Of a DNA stretch of 64,000 bases, positions 9,969 through 20,310 are shown piece by piece. The notes below the pieces were generated by a model. It made no database searches. It was not told the DNA's origin and saw only the letters and a list, made by a program, of their open reading frames with translations. This DNA is from Amaurobius ferox (Eukaryota > Arthropoda > Arachnida > Araneae > Amaurobiidae), in NCBI GenBank assembly GCA_951213105.1, contig OX578153.1:55118020-55182019 (forward strand), read 5' to 3'. Position 1 is the stretch's first letter, and the number at the start of each line of letters is the position of its first letter. The translations under genes were made by a program, and so were the position numbers.

Positions 9969-11945
9969 CTAAGATTCTTGTTGAAGTTTTTTAATTTTAG
10001 CTAATTCGACCTTGAAGGTACTGCAGTTTTTGCGATCATACGCAGAGTGGTCAATTTTGTAATTGAGTTCAGGGTGATCATTGTTCGCCGTAGTGCAATT
10101 CACACAAACCGGGGATCTCGCCCTACACTCTTTATATGTGTGTCCCGAACGGGTGCAGATGCCACAATTACCGACGGGAAAATGGCAAAAGTTGGCCACA
10201 TGGCCGTAGCCTTGGCAGTTGTAGCAAATCTTAAGAGAGATGAACTTTTTAACGTAGAAAAAGGAAAAATGATTGAAGACTTTTTTAGCTTCCAAAATTT
10301 TTGATGCTGAGACTAAATCCACAAGAAACACCCAGTTTGTGTTACCGCTTCTAGCTTTGAAATTCTTGAGGATCTTTATTTCTCCGGGTTTGATGTCCTG
10401 ATGGTTGTTGCATATTAGAGCTTTTACATTCTCTTCATTGTACTCTGGAGGAATGTTGAACATTATGATTGCTCTCTTTTTATCCTCCTGTTTCTTGATG
10501 TTAAATTGATTACTAATAGTAGAATTCATGAAGAGGGGGACCAGTTTGTTAGGGTCTCCCTCTCTGCAAGTAACCTTAAGTGTTCCATTTGGAAGCGCCG
10601 TTACATTCTTAACGTTTACTCCCTTAGGTACAGGGAGGGAAAATAGAGTTTTCTTCAGTTCAGCATTTCCTAAGGAACGGTCCTTCCCCTGTAAAAGGAC
10701 ACTAGAATAAGAGCGGGGAGCCAAATAAGAAGATGTGGTAGTAGTAGAGCGTGGACGAACAGAGGAGGAAGACGAAGCAGCAGCACGGTTAGGAGGTCCT
10801 CTGGAAGATTGAGGAGGATCATTCACTAGGTTTGGAATGTCCTTCCGGATGGCAGAAACGAAAGAGCGAAATTCAGAAAGCATCATTGATTTGAAACGTG
10901 CCAAGTCCTCGTTAATAGATTTAGTAAGAGTTGTAAAGGTTTCAGGATTTGGTATAGCAGGACGAGGACGAGGAGAGGAAGAAATATTACTTTCCAATGT
11001 ATATCCGGCAATTCGGATCTCTTTTATTTTATCATCTATGTAAGCTTTTTGCCCGGCAGACATCTTGACATTTCGGTGTAGGTAGTTGTTCAATTTAGTG
11101 ACATTTGAGATAATTTTTAAGAGATGCTCATTATTGATGTTGATTAGATTGGATGAAGCATCGGTGATGCAGGACTCCGGGCTGGAAGAGGTTGATGGAA
11201 CTTGAACAGGAACAGGAGAAGCAGTTTTTAAAGATGAACCTGGAGGAGAGATAACAGATTGGTGATGTGATGCTGCAGCATTAAAAGACACTGGAGGAGA
11301 AGCAGGCAAGGGAGCAGAAGACACCAGAGCAACCGGAGGAGTAGACACAGGAGGAGAGGGCAGCAGCCGCGGGGGAGAAACAGCCGAAGCAGGAGGAGGA
11401 GCCATTTTAGTCAAAGAAAGCCTGGATGAGGTAGCAAAAGTTTTAGGAGTTCTATTATCATCAGCTGGAGGTTGAGAAGAGGAAGTTGAAGTTGAGGAAG
11501 ACAAAGGAGCCAGGGGGAAGACATTAGAAGTTGGCTGAGAGCCTCCGCTGTAGCGAGGAAGTCGAGGAGGTAATATTGAGTGTGAAAATGCAGGTGATTC
11601 ATAAATTCTAGAGGTGCGAGAAGCACACTTAAAGTTTGTAAAACGTACTGCGTTTCCGGTAGTAGGTGTGTCCACGATGGGAGAGGCACTATTCGCCACC
11701 ACACCAACTTCAGCAGAATTCACACAGTGGCTACCCGTGGGGACACTTTCACTAATTGTAGAAGCACATTCACTGGTAGTAGGCACACTTTCACTGGTTG
11801 TACTGATGTGATTAGCAATTTGTACATTTTTTGTATTAGAGCTTTTGGAGTTGGGACTTAATATTAAGGGCGAGATCATTACTGTAGGTTGTAGAGGAAG
11901 TGGTGGAAAGTTTGCAGTGGAGAGGAATTCCATGTTTAAGGACAT
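9969..11945 (-). CDS. LINE ORF1: gag-like RNA-binding protein
   Basis: An open frame of about 658 codons. I take ATG at 11945 (MSLNMEFLSTANFPPLPL) as the start; the frame is open a little further upstream but without ATG. The first 400 residues are low-complexity, rich in Ser, Pro and Thr. A globular part follows (RAIIMFNIPPEYNEENV), then three CCHC-type zinc knuckles near the C-terminus (CYNCQGYGHVANFC, CGICTRSGHTYKEC, CVNCTTANNDHPELNY). This is the usual Jockey/I-type gag arrangement, expected to bind element RNA. It lies 187 nt upstream of ORF2 and has no interruptions. Confidence 0.8.
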   Translation of the reverse strand: MSLNMEFLSTANFPPLPLQPTVMISPLILSPNSKSSNTKNVQIANHISTTSESVPTTSECASTISESVPTGSHCVNSAEVGVVANSASPIVDTPTTGNAVRFTNFKCASRTSRIYESPAFSHSILPPRLPRYSGGSQPTSNVFPLAPLSSSTSTSSSQPPADDNRTPKTFATSSRLSLTKMAPPPASAVSPPRLLPSPPVSTPPVALVSSAPLPASPPVSFNAAASHHQSVISPPGSSLKTASPVPVQVPSTSSSPESCITDASSNLININNEHLLKIISNVTKLNNYLHRNVKMSAGQKAYIDDKIKEIRIAGYTLESNISSSPRPRPAIPNPETFTTLTKSINEDLARFKSMMLSEFRSFVSAIRKDIPNLVNDPPQSSRGPPNRAAASSSSSVRPRSTTTTSSYLAPRSYSSVLLQGKDRSLGNAELKKTLFSLPVPKGVNVKNVTALPNGTLKVTCREGDPNKLVPLFMNSTISNQFNIKKQEDKKRAIIMFNIPPEYNEENVKALICNNHQDIKPGEIKILKNFKARSGNTNWVFLVDLVSASKILEAKKVFNHFSFFYVKKFISLKICYNCQGYGHVANFCHFPVGNCGICTRSGHTYKECRARSPVCVNCTTANNDHPELNYKIDHSAYDRKNCSTFKVELAKIKKLQQES

Positions 11946-12099
11946 AATTAATATTTGATAGTTATAAATACAGAATAATACATAAAATGCAATACAATAA
12001 TCAAATACTAACACTTAGACAATCAACTAAACAATCAATAACCTATCTGAGAAGACAATTATACTCTCAGAAAACACTTACTATAGGAGGTGTTACCAG

Positions 12100-13215
12100 A
12101 ATTCAACAGTTTATCCATAGATTTATAAATTCTAAAGATGTAGTTTTAACCATATAGATATTCCCAAAACTTTATAATATAATGTAATTGTCATTCTATG
12201 TAACATATAATCCCTATACATTTTGAGAATATCATTTGAAGAGGTGTGAATCAAAGCTGGAGTTATATCTTGAAAGAGGATGTCGAATCAAAGAGCAAAA
12301 TGTTGCGAATATCTTGAAAATGGTTATTATTTAGAAGCAAAGCTGAAAGGATGACAGAGCTGATAAAACCGTAACAGAAATGACCAATGTCAAAAATGCC
12401 AAAATTGGCAAAAAGGCCTATGCCAAAAATTCGGTCGAAACCGGTCAGAAAAATTAATTTAAACAGAAAAAGATCCAGGATGAAGGAATGCTGGGACGGA
12501 GATTATAAAATTAAAAAATGTGAAATTTAAAAAAATTTTAAGTTTTCAAATGGACAATCCCATGTTAAACAACTGGTGCTTGAAACAAAACAGGATACCA
12601 AAACATTAATGTAAGAATATTTTCAAAATTCTTCAAAGGAAGAAGAGGAAGCCAGGGGAAGAAGAGGACAGGCGGGAAGAGGTGCGAGCAGCAGGGCGGA
12701 TACACTACCAAAAAAAGGGACGGGAAAAGCAGAGTACAGGGCCAGGACAGAGTCCAACACAGAAAAAGGGGGGAAGCGGAGAACCGAAAGTGAAAAATGC
12801 GAAAACATGAAGTTTTAAAACAGTAATTTCATACATTATACAGGGTCACAGTAAAAAATAAACTATCAATATATATAGATTAAACATTGGAGAACATGAA
12901 TATACACTTATATATACAAAAATAATAAGATAAAGATATGTAAACAGACGTAAGATTGGTCCAATTTGGACACAATCCGAAGAAATCCCAATACAATTGC
13001 TTTGTAGTTACATTGGAATAATTATAAATTAAAACTTAAGTTTTCTCACCAACCGTGAGTAGCAGCATAAAACCGAAGATATCTGCTTAAAGCTCTTGTG
13101 AGGGACGATATTAAGTATACAATTATTTTTCGTATAGACTAAAAATCGCGCATTCAAAGCATAAAATACCGGAAGGCGAAAAAGTGCGTCATCATACGTT
13201 GAACGATCGGAACGA
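12100..13215. other. Non-coding stretch, possibly LINE 5' UTR
   Basis: AT-rich, without a recognisable gene. A short frame at 12623-12808 is low-complexity and not family-like. It may include the 5' UTR of the LINE; I cannot place its end. Confidence 0.3.
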
Positions 13216-13216
13216 G

Positions 13217-13257
13217 TACCAGAAAGGTGTAAGGTAACTGTTTGGACGGCCGGGAAG
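13217..13257 (-). repeat. Short SINE 3'-end fragment
   Basis: About 40 bp identical in type to part of the neighbouring SINE (TACCAGAAAGGTGTAAGGTA...), ending just before the target duplication of the full copy at 13276. Confidence 0.5.
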
Positions 13258-13275
13258 TAAGCGTTCCTCGAGTGT

Positions 13276-13563
13276 TGTTGTTGAAACCCAGACCGTCCGA
13301 CCTACCAGAAAGGTGTAAGGTAACTGTTTGAACGGTCGGGAAGTGCCACCCAATTTAGACCGGAACCCAGTGGGGGGAGGCATCCACAGGGACCGTACCC
13401 TCCTTCCCCTACCACCAACCTCTCGGAAGGACTTTCGGACCCACATGTTTAACGTGATCGTACTCCGCATGAACACGGCGGCAGTTTTTGGCAGTGGCTG
13501 GAATCGAACCCGGGCCTACCGAGTGCAACTCCAGCGCGCTAACCAATGGGCTACCGCGCCCCT
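13276..13563 (-). mobile_element. tRNA-derived SINE, full copy with 15-bp duplication
   Basis: On the minus strand it opens with a tRNA-like head: box A around GGTAGCCCATTGGTTAGCG and box B GGTTCGATTCC. A body of about 200 bp follows (GTGTTCATGCGGAGTACGAT, then GGAAGGAGGGTACGGTCCCT) and a 3' end GGTCGGACGGTCTGGGTTTC with a short CAA-rich tail. It is flanked by GCGTTCCTCGAGTGT at 13261-13275 and 13564-13578, a perfect 15-bp target duplication. It is an RNA polymerase III-type retroposon, presumably mobilised by a LINE. Confidence 0.85.
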
Positions 13564-13578
13564 GCGTTCCTCGAGTGT

Positions 13579-14071
13579 GTATTCTCTCTTTGACCATACC
13601 ATGTTTATCTGAATAATTACATATGTGATATTAATATGTAATTCTGGAATTGAAGAATTATAGAATTGATTATTTAAATTCCGGCAAGGAGCCGATGATT
13701 TTTGGTAGAGGTGGTCCAGTGGTTTAGAGCTGATTATAAATCAGCATATGTATTTGATGTGCTAACTCCATTCCTAAGTAATTAATAAATTTGGATTGAA
13801 ATTAAATTGAGTTTTTATTTGTGTAGAAATTGTGTTGATTTATGTATTTCAGATTTTGGATGAGATCTTAAGGTAAAAGTATTTTTCTGTTTATTTTGGA
13901 TTGTGTTTGGGTTTCTTCGCAGGTCATCAATTGGAATTCTTCCAATTGACGAGAGGTGTGTTTAGAACCTGGGTATAAGAAATTTCCTGAGAAAGTTAGA
14001 CTTTCTCGGTCAGCCGTGTCAGGCGAGAATCCGTTGCGACTTCATTTGCCCTCGGAATTTCCGTCTTGACA
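13579..14071. other. Unassigned segment with tRNA-like motif
   Basis: Near 13707-13735 a GGTGGTCCAGTGGTTTAGAG stretch resembles a tRNA box A, but no box B follows, so I do not call a tRNA. The rest carries no ORF of note. Confidence 0.3.
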
Positions 14072-15490
14072 CTTGAAAGTTAATACTCGATGGATTTTCA
14101 CAAGTTTCATCCCTAGCTTCATATACTGCTTTAAATTTCTATAATGCAAAACATATTTAACCTTATGATTCAAATTAGGTGTTAACTTGATCTGATCTTT
14201 GCATAATTCAAATCTATTTCTTCAGATAAATTCCAACTATAGTCCAATATCAAAGGTGATATGTATCATTTCATTTGACAGAGGATAGTTATTGTGTTCA
14301 TCATGCAAATCCTGAAGGTATTATATATTCACCTCCATATTATACCCTACAGGTGAGTTATTTTCTACAGCAAGTGGATCAAAGTTCTGAATTTCTTGAA
14401 ACTCAAGCCATATAAAATCGGATACAGGGAGTGCTTGGTTTAGAGCTCATCCGTACAAATTATTAGCATCCAGATATATTATGTATGTACTAGGTTTCGT
14501 AGAATCGAAATGATCCAAATACTTGTTATTATCCTATCTAAGGCGTTTACTAATAACACTAATACCGTCTCTTATAACTTCTATAAATAGGTACATATCA
14601 GGATCTGTTATCAGTTCTAATGATACTCCACTAGTCTTCAAGGCTGCATTCCATACAAGACAAGGTAATGTTAGACAGTGGGTAGCATCTATTCCATAAT
14701 AATTCAATGAAAAATCACGAAAATTCTCAAAAATAACCGCTAACAGAAGAATATCATTTTTTATGTCATGATATTCTTCTGTTAGCGTTTTAAGTCATGA
14801 TATTCTCCCATATTCTTCATCTTGATAACCAAACATGTTGGGCATAGGCATAGGCTTCATCGGAGACCCCCTCCCGATTTAAATCATCGAAGAAGGCTAC
14901 TTTAGAGGGTAGACTCGTTTCTTCAAACTTAACGGCACAATCCATATAAGAATAGGTTTAAGCACCCTTTCTAGTGAGTAAATCCACTATTCTCCATATT
15001 GATAATAGCTTTCTTAACTAATAGTTCTTTAGGCAGTGGAATATAGCTTGAGGCAGCTAGAGGCTCATACGCCCCAAAATATAGTGAATTCCTCGATCAT
15101 CTTTAAATCCCAACCGCTACCACGGCCTTCATAGGCTTCGAATAACATAGGTTAACACATTTGCAAAAGCAGTATCCATATTAAAATTCAAATCTTCTTC
15201 AGTGATGTTCTTCATACAAGAATTTCTGAAATAGTTTATACAACATTCCTGTTCTCTTCCAGATTGGAAACGAGTAAACCGGCAACATACATTTATGTAC
15301 CATACAATACTACGTTTCAAAGCAATTTCCTATAGCACTACTTGTTTTATCTCAATTCTATGAGAATCCAAAAAGGTGAGTTGATCGTTTTCAGAATTAC
15401 CAACACTTTTATAAACAGTCATAGCACTGTTTAAAGTCTGTTTGCAGAGTTTTGGAGCTGCTTATTTCTTTTTATTCATGCTAGGAGCAT
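14072..15490 (-). pseudogene. Polinton polymerase B, N-terminal and exonuclease parts
   Basis: Reading down from 15490: a WYINVCCRFTRF block, FRNSCMKNITEEDL and then GRGSGWDLKMIEEF and SYIPLPK-like patterns (the conserved N-terminal domain of Polinton polymerases); then a jump to KGAYTYSYMD-type sequence (normally 'KGVYPYDYM') and DLNREGVSDEAYAYAQHVW, which shows that several hundred codons are missing. The palm motif A region YLDANNLYG lies near 14480 and the copy ends in KIHRVLTFK at 14072, exactly where the 4730 fragment continues. Stops and frame changes are many. An 18-bp inverted copy (14739-14786) interrupts the frame. Confidence 0.75.
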
Positions 15491-15499
15491 CTGAAATTT

Positions 15500-16570
15500 T
15501 TATTTAGTACCTCGCATAGGCTTATCACCATGAACTCTATGCTCATGAATCCTCTCATGACGTATCAGATCATCCCTTCTTACAAAAGACATATGACACA
15601 ATTCACATATGTAATCCTTCTTTCCAACATGACTCTTAATATGCCTCACGAAATTTATCTTCTTCGTGAAGTTCTGATCACAAGTAAGGCACACCTATGA
15701 AAGATAAATTATAAGACTTTCAAGACTTTAGTATGAACACACCATTTTCCATAACAATATAATGCATTTTACTCAGTTAAAATAATCATGAAGCCCTTAT
15801 GCCACCCCGTTACTAATCACCCCAAAATAATAAAATCAGCAAGTTAAAAAATAAATCCAAATACTAAAACCTCAACAAATTACATTAAATTCATAAAAGT
15901 CTTAAATAAATAAAATAATTACAATCAGAAGTATCATACATTTAAACGATCCAACTTAATTTCCAGAGTCTTTATGCATTTTCCATGCCGTTTAGAATTG
16001 GATAGTCGATTAAACCCTTTTCCGCACACCTCACATGCATAAGATTTCTGAGCTAAATGAGTCCTTACATGCCGGTATTGTATCTTCTTTAATGTAAACG
16101 TTTTCAAACAAACAAGGCATGTCTACACAAGATAAAAATGTTATACTTTAGTATAAACATGTTATTTCCTGTAGCAATATAATACATTTCTCAAGATTTA
16201 TAAATAGTAATCATAGATCCCCTATACCAAACCCTTAGAAATAACAAATCACCAAGTTAAAGAATATATCTAGATACTAAAACGTCAACAAATTACATTA
16301 AATTCATAAATATACTAAATAAATTAAATAATGAAGCTGTTACACATCATAAAAATACAAATTATAATAAAATTTATGTGAATAGAATCACATTAAAACA
16401 AGTACTTACATGTCCAATCCTGTTCAAAGATCTTACAACAGACATGGGATTATCAGTAACGGCAGGGGTAGCACCTCCGATATTAGTAGCTAAAGCAATC
16501 AAGGTAATAGGAGAGGGAGCAGGCACAAAATACAACCAAGCGACACGAAGTCTTCGACTAGAATGACAAA
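15500..16570 (-). pseudogene. Spliced C2H2 zinc-finger exons upstream of polB
   Basis: Three candidate exons with splice-like borders lead into the polymerase. Exon 1 (about 16570-16410) ends at CAT|GTAAGTACTTG. Exon 2 (about 16122-15940) follows an acceptor ending TTGTGTAG, encodes CLVCLKTFTLKK...HVRTH and CEVCGKGFNRLSNSKRHGKC, and ends at AAT|GTATGATAC. Exon 3 starts at 15694 after TTTCATAG and encodes CLTCDQNFTKK...HIKSH and CELCHMSFVRRDDLIRHERIH. The same three exons with the same borders recur at 24060-25209 on the other strand next to another polymerase. The inference is a zinc-finger domain at the N-terminus of, or just ahead of, the Polinton polymerase. Whether exon 3 joins the polymerase in one protein is not certain here. 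Confidence 0.6.
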
Positions 16571-17229
16571 ATCACTGCTAGAAGGTCACCCCTTCACGTC
16601 AAGGTTATATTACGGTTACCGTTAAAGTGAGTATAAGATATAATTACAAGCAAATCCGATAAAAATAGACAGATCATTCATAATCGTAAACGATTATATC
16701 CTTTTAATAACCGTAATCGATACATTATAGAGATTCTTATACTAATTAAGCTCATTAAGTTATATTAAAAACCCCATCACATCCTAAAAATAAAAAAATT
16801 AAATGTAATAATTCCCTCCCGGCCTTTAAAATTAACTAAGCAGAAAATCCCTTTTTACATGCAAATTATCCCCATTCCACCCTTAACATGGAAAACACAC
16901 ATTAAATATCCCTACATAATCCCTGAAAAACAATGAAACTTGCATGAAATCCCCCTCAAAGCAAATCCCTGAGTATAAATGTTTACACTAAGTTCATTTA
17001 TGAAAATCCATTTGTAGGGAAAAATGTTTTAGTCCTCCCAACCCTTACATAATACACCCTAGAAAGTCACATGTAATACAACACACACTCTAGCACAAGC
17101 GCTAGAACATTTAATTTAGCAGTCCTTCGAGCAGTAGATAATCTTTCAAGATCGCCCCTTCCGTCCCGCTCTCTACAACCAAGAAACCGGTAATCACCAT
17201 CATTGCTTCCCCCAATACACAAATCTTAC
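16571..17229. other. Polinton terminal region, non-coding
   Basis: No gene. In reverse orientation it is similar to 23400-24060, so it belongs to the outer, pre-exon-1 part of the element. It contains a short inverted motif in the form of repeated 'cgattacgattat'-like units (16680-16720), also seen at 23818-23890. Confidence 0.5.
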
Positions 17230-17475
17230 ACACTAAACAACCCCCTAACATCTAGAACCCATAAAAACATGCATCCCCATTGCAACTCACGTCCAAATAC
17301 CCGTAATTTTACACGAAAACATACTTTACAAGGATTCCTTAAATGGGCATAAAAAAAACCAAAATGCACTCAGAAACTAGTTACCCTGAATTTACTCAGA
17401 ATTATCCTCTAGATATGCCATATATCCGTTTATAGCCACAAAAGAGTGAAAAATATATGTATGGGGGAAGGGGGT
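17230..17475 (-). repeat. Polinton terminal repeat, left arm
   Basis: Its reverse complement matches 17805-18045 through several blocks, for example TATGGCTATAAAnGGATATA, GGCATATCTAGAGGATAA and GGTATTTGGACGTGAGTTG. The same sequence starts the element at 23165. Identified as a Polinton end by its position outside the zinc-finger/polymerase gene. Confidence 0.6.
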
Positions 17476-17804
17476 TCAACTCAAGAGGACGTATGTGCTG
17501 TATTACTGAATTCATACCCCGTATGGATTCAGTAATCCAAAACGGGGGTAATTTTGAAAAATGTAAAATGTTTTTGCGTTTTCAATTCCTAAAATTTATT
17601 TATGATCTTCTAAGAGGGGTATTTAAAAAAATTAGTAAAAGATTGAGTTTTTAAAAAAATTTTAAACACTTTTTTTATTTATTTTATGTTAAAATATTTT
17701 TGTAGTAGATCATATGGAGCTACTTTCTGGAAATGATAAAAATATTTATTTTTTCTTTCCAGAAACTATTTTTAGATAGCGACTATTCTGCCTCATTTAG
17801 CGAA
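17476..17804. other. Spacer between inverted terminal repeats
   Basis: 329 bp between the two arms. It contains a small imperfect palindrome (TACTGAATTCAT...ATGGATTCAGTA, 17497-17536). No gene; the 65-codon ORF at 17457 is not family-like. Confidence 0.4.
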
Positions 17805-18045
17805 CACCCCTTTCCCCATACATATATTCCCCACTCTTTTATGGCTATAAATGGATATATAGCATATCTAGAGGATAAATCTGAGTAATTTGATGGTATT
17901 AACTAGTTTCTGAGTTAATTTGATGATTTTTTATACCCGTTATAGGAATCCTTGTAAAGTATGATTTCGTGTAAAATTACGGGTATTTGGACGTGAGTTG
18001 CAATTGGGATGCATTTTTTACGGGTTCTAGATGTTTTGAGGGTTT
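17805..18045 (+). repeat. Polinton terminal repeat, right arm
   Basis: Inverted partner of 17230-17475 and a direct match, over its second half, to 23170-23340. After it the expected zinc-finger exons are absent: a SINE fragment and then polymerase sequence follow directly, so this copy is internally deleted. Confidence 0.6.
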
Positions 18046-18051
18046 GTTTAG

Positions 18052-18236
18052 TGTTGTTGTTGTTGTTGAGACCCAGACCGTCCGACCTACCAGAAAGGTG
18101 TTGTTGTTGACACCTAGACCGTCCGACCTACCAGAAAGGTGTAAGGTAACTGTTTGGACGGCCGGGAAGTGCCACCCAACTTGGACCGGAACCCAGTGGG
18201 GGAGGCATCCATAGGGACCGTACCCTCCTTCCCCTA
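18052..18236 (-). repeat. SINE fragment, 3' half
   Basis: Reverse-oriented 3' part of the SINE family, with (GTT)n at its start and a repeated 'cagaccgtccgacctacc' block. It stops at 18236 before the tRNA-like head. Confidence 0.7.
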
Positions 18237-18244
18237 TCGGCAAA

Positions 18245-19450
18245 TTTAAAGAAAGGAGGATATAGTGCATCAGTTGTAATATGCAGAAATATATTGCATT
18301 CAGCCTAGGAAGTCTACAGTTTATAGATTCTCTTCAATTTTTATCTGTCTATATTGATAAACTAAGCTCTAGTTTGGAATCCAGTCAGTTTCGCATCATA
18401 AAAGAATATTTTACAAGTAATCAAGTGGATTTCCAGACTATAAAATGTGTTTACCCCTATTCTTATATTAACTTTACCCCTATACATTACCCTATTCTAT
18501 ACTTTACTCTATACTTTACCCTCCTCTATACTTTACCCCTATTCTTAGTATTAACTTTCAAGCAAGAGCCCTGGTTGAAGCCCTACGTACAATTTAACAC
18601 TGAAAAGAGAATGCTGGCGAAAAATTCTTTGAAAAAGATCTGCTCAAACTTATTAACAACGCAGTGTTCAGAAAAACTATGGAAAACTTGAGAAAAAGAG
18701 TTGATATTAAGCTAGTACAGACTGAGAAAGGATTTCTAAAAATTACTTGCATCACCAGGCTTACATTCCTTCGAAAAATTTAATGAAGATCCGATAGCAG
18801 TTCATATGCATAAGACTAATTTGAAACTAAATAGACCCATCTATGCATGTTTTTCAGTACTGGACTTGAGTAAAACACTTATATTTGAGTTCCATTATAT
18901 TTTTATTAAGAAGTATGGAAGTAGAGCCGAAATGCTTTTTACAGACACAGATTCAATGTTTTATGAATTTCAAACAGAAGATATTTACAAAGATTTTGAA
19001 AGTTATGAAGACAATTTTGATTTTTCGGATTATCCATGTGATCATCCCTTCATTGCAATAAGAATACAAAAATGATTGGAAAAATGAAAGACGAGTTGAA
19101 TGGAACTCCTTCCTTGGAGTTTGTAAGCCTAAGATCAAAGATGTACAGCCTAAAAATACCTCAGATTGAAAAGAAAACTGCTAAAGGTTTTAATAAGAAA
19201 GTTGTAAAAAGTTCATCCACATGAGGATTATTATAACTGTCTAACAAGGCGAAGATATAATAAAGTCGAACAATTTAAAATTGCAAGTACAGACCATCTG
19301 ATTTATACAGTGAAGCAAATTAAAATGAGGTTATCTCCCTATGATGATAAATTTCATATATTAAACAATGTTATCAAGAACCTAGTACATGGTAATTATC
19401 AAATTTAAATGACTAAATCATGCTAGATTGAATTGTGGCGGTGTATCCTA
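18245..19450 (+). pseudogene. Polinton polymerase B copy, exonuclease and C-terminus
   Basis: The first block encodes LQFIDSLQFLSVYIDKLSSS and CVYPYSYINF, the end of the exonuclease/linker part. A run of imperfect TTTACCCCTAT repeats (about 18450-18545) then replaces the polymerase palm N-terminal half. After it comes LTFKQEPWLKPYVQFNTEKR, the motif B region (split by frameshift), SKTLIFEFHYIF, the intact motif C FTDTDSMF, and C-terminal blocks to about 19330. Several frameshifts are present. It is the opposite-strand relative of 3965-4730 and provides the uninterrupted version of the insertion site used there. Confidence 0.8.
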
Positions 19451-19559
19451 TACACCGGGTGGAGGTCGGTCCACAATTAAAAAACAAATAAACAAATAAT
19501 ATTTTTCTAACACCACTTAATTTGTTAAAGAGACATTACCACATTGAGATAGTTGAAAA

Positions 19560-19880
19560 CACCTATTTCCGAAATTCTCGAACTTCGACTAGTTCAAAAC
19601 GTGTATTTGTTAGTTTTTTGCAAGTAAAATACTTAATTTGCGAAATTGAAGCAATTTAAAACACATTTTTGTGAAAATTTGAGAGTTGAAAACACATTTG
19701 TGGAATAGAAACACTTTTAAACACGTTTTTGGTAATTTTTGCTTAAAATTTGTACACATATGAAATTTAGGTGGCTCAAAACACGAATGTTGTTTTTTGA
19801 AACGCGTATAAACACATTTGTTGAAATTTATAAGTTGAAAATGTATATTTGTTAGTTTTTTAAACGTTAACACTTAAAAA
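19560..19880 (-). repeat. Degenerate minisatellite, inverted copy
   Basis: Reverse complement of the 3400-3730 block, again beyond a polymerase C-terminus. Small frames across it are artefacts of the repeat. Confidence 0.6.
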
Positions 19881-19939
19881 AAGAAACACAATTATTGATA
19901 TTATACATTTCATTATTACTCCTAAAATATACTCCTAAA

Positions 19940-20310
19940 ATATACTCCTTTACATGAAGTTAAATTATTTGAGAGAAATAATAATGAGAGCCTGAATATT
20001 TGGGGTTATGAGGATAAGCAGGGGTTTCCACTCTATTTATTATCTGATAGACTGGAACAAAACTGTAATTTGCTGTTTATTTGTAATGATGAGCAGTATC
20101 ACTACTGCTGTATTAGAAGCATGAGCAGACTTTTATACAGTGTAAGAAAACATAAGGAAAAGCAATATTTTTGTGACTACTGTTTGCAGCGGTTTTCATG
20201 TGAAGTTCGCTTAAAGAACCATATTGAATTATGTAGACAGAATGGTCTGAAGAGAGTGGGGTTTCCCAGTGACGATGACAAGATTTTGAAATTTAAATGT
20301 ATTTACATGC
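19940..20310 (+). pseudogene. Polinton polymerase B, N-terminal domain fragment
   Basis: A frame open from about 19960 encodes ESLNIWGYEDKQGFPLYLL, LLFICNDEQYHYCCIRSMSRLL and a zinc-binding CDYCLQRFSCEVRLKNHIELC, then PSDDDKILKF. This is the pre-exonuclease N-terminal region of Polinton polymerases, including their internal C2H2-like finger. It is joined at about 20310 to an oppositely oriented polymerase fragment, so it is a rearranged piece rather than the start of a gene. Confidence 0.75.

Larger units (their letters stand above)
5930..12100 (-). mobile_element. Non-LTR retrotransposon (I/R1-like LINE)
   Basis: Two-ORF non-LTR retrotransposon on the minus strand: gag-like ORF1 (9969-11945) and ORF2 with apurinic-type endonuclease, RT and RNase H (6258-9781), separated by 187 nt. 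The presence of RNase H plus a C-terminal CxC...H...C finger fits the I/R1/LOA side of non-LTR elements rather than classical Jockey or RTE. The outer ends are approximate: the 3' UTR runs below 6258, and the 5' UTR above 12014 has no clear boundary. One homopolymer frameshift is the only obvious coding lesion. Confidence 0.75.
4731..14071. other. 9.3-kb insertion splitting the polymerase gene
   Basis: The polymerase sequence leaves off at 4730 and resumes at 14072. The uninterrupted copy at 18545-18570 joins the same two flanks directly. The flanks share only CTT (4728-4730 and 14072-14074), a possible 3-bp duplication. The insert begins TGTCGTGATGGAATT (4732) and its far end read in reverse begins TGTCAAGACGGAAATT, a loose terminal inverted similarity. 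It contains the LINE and SINEs listed separately, so it probably built up in several steps. Confidence 0.55.
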
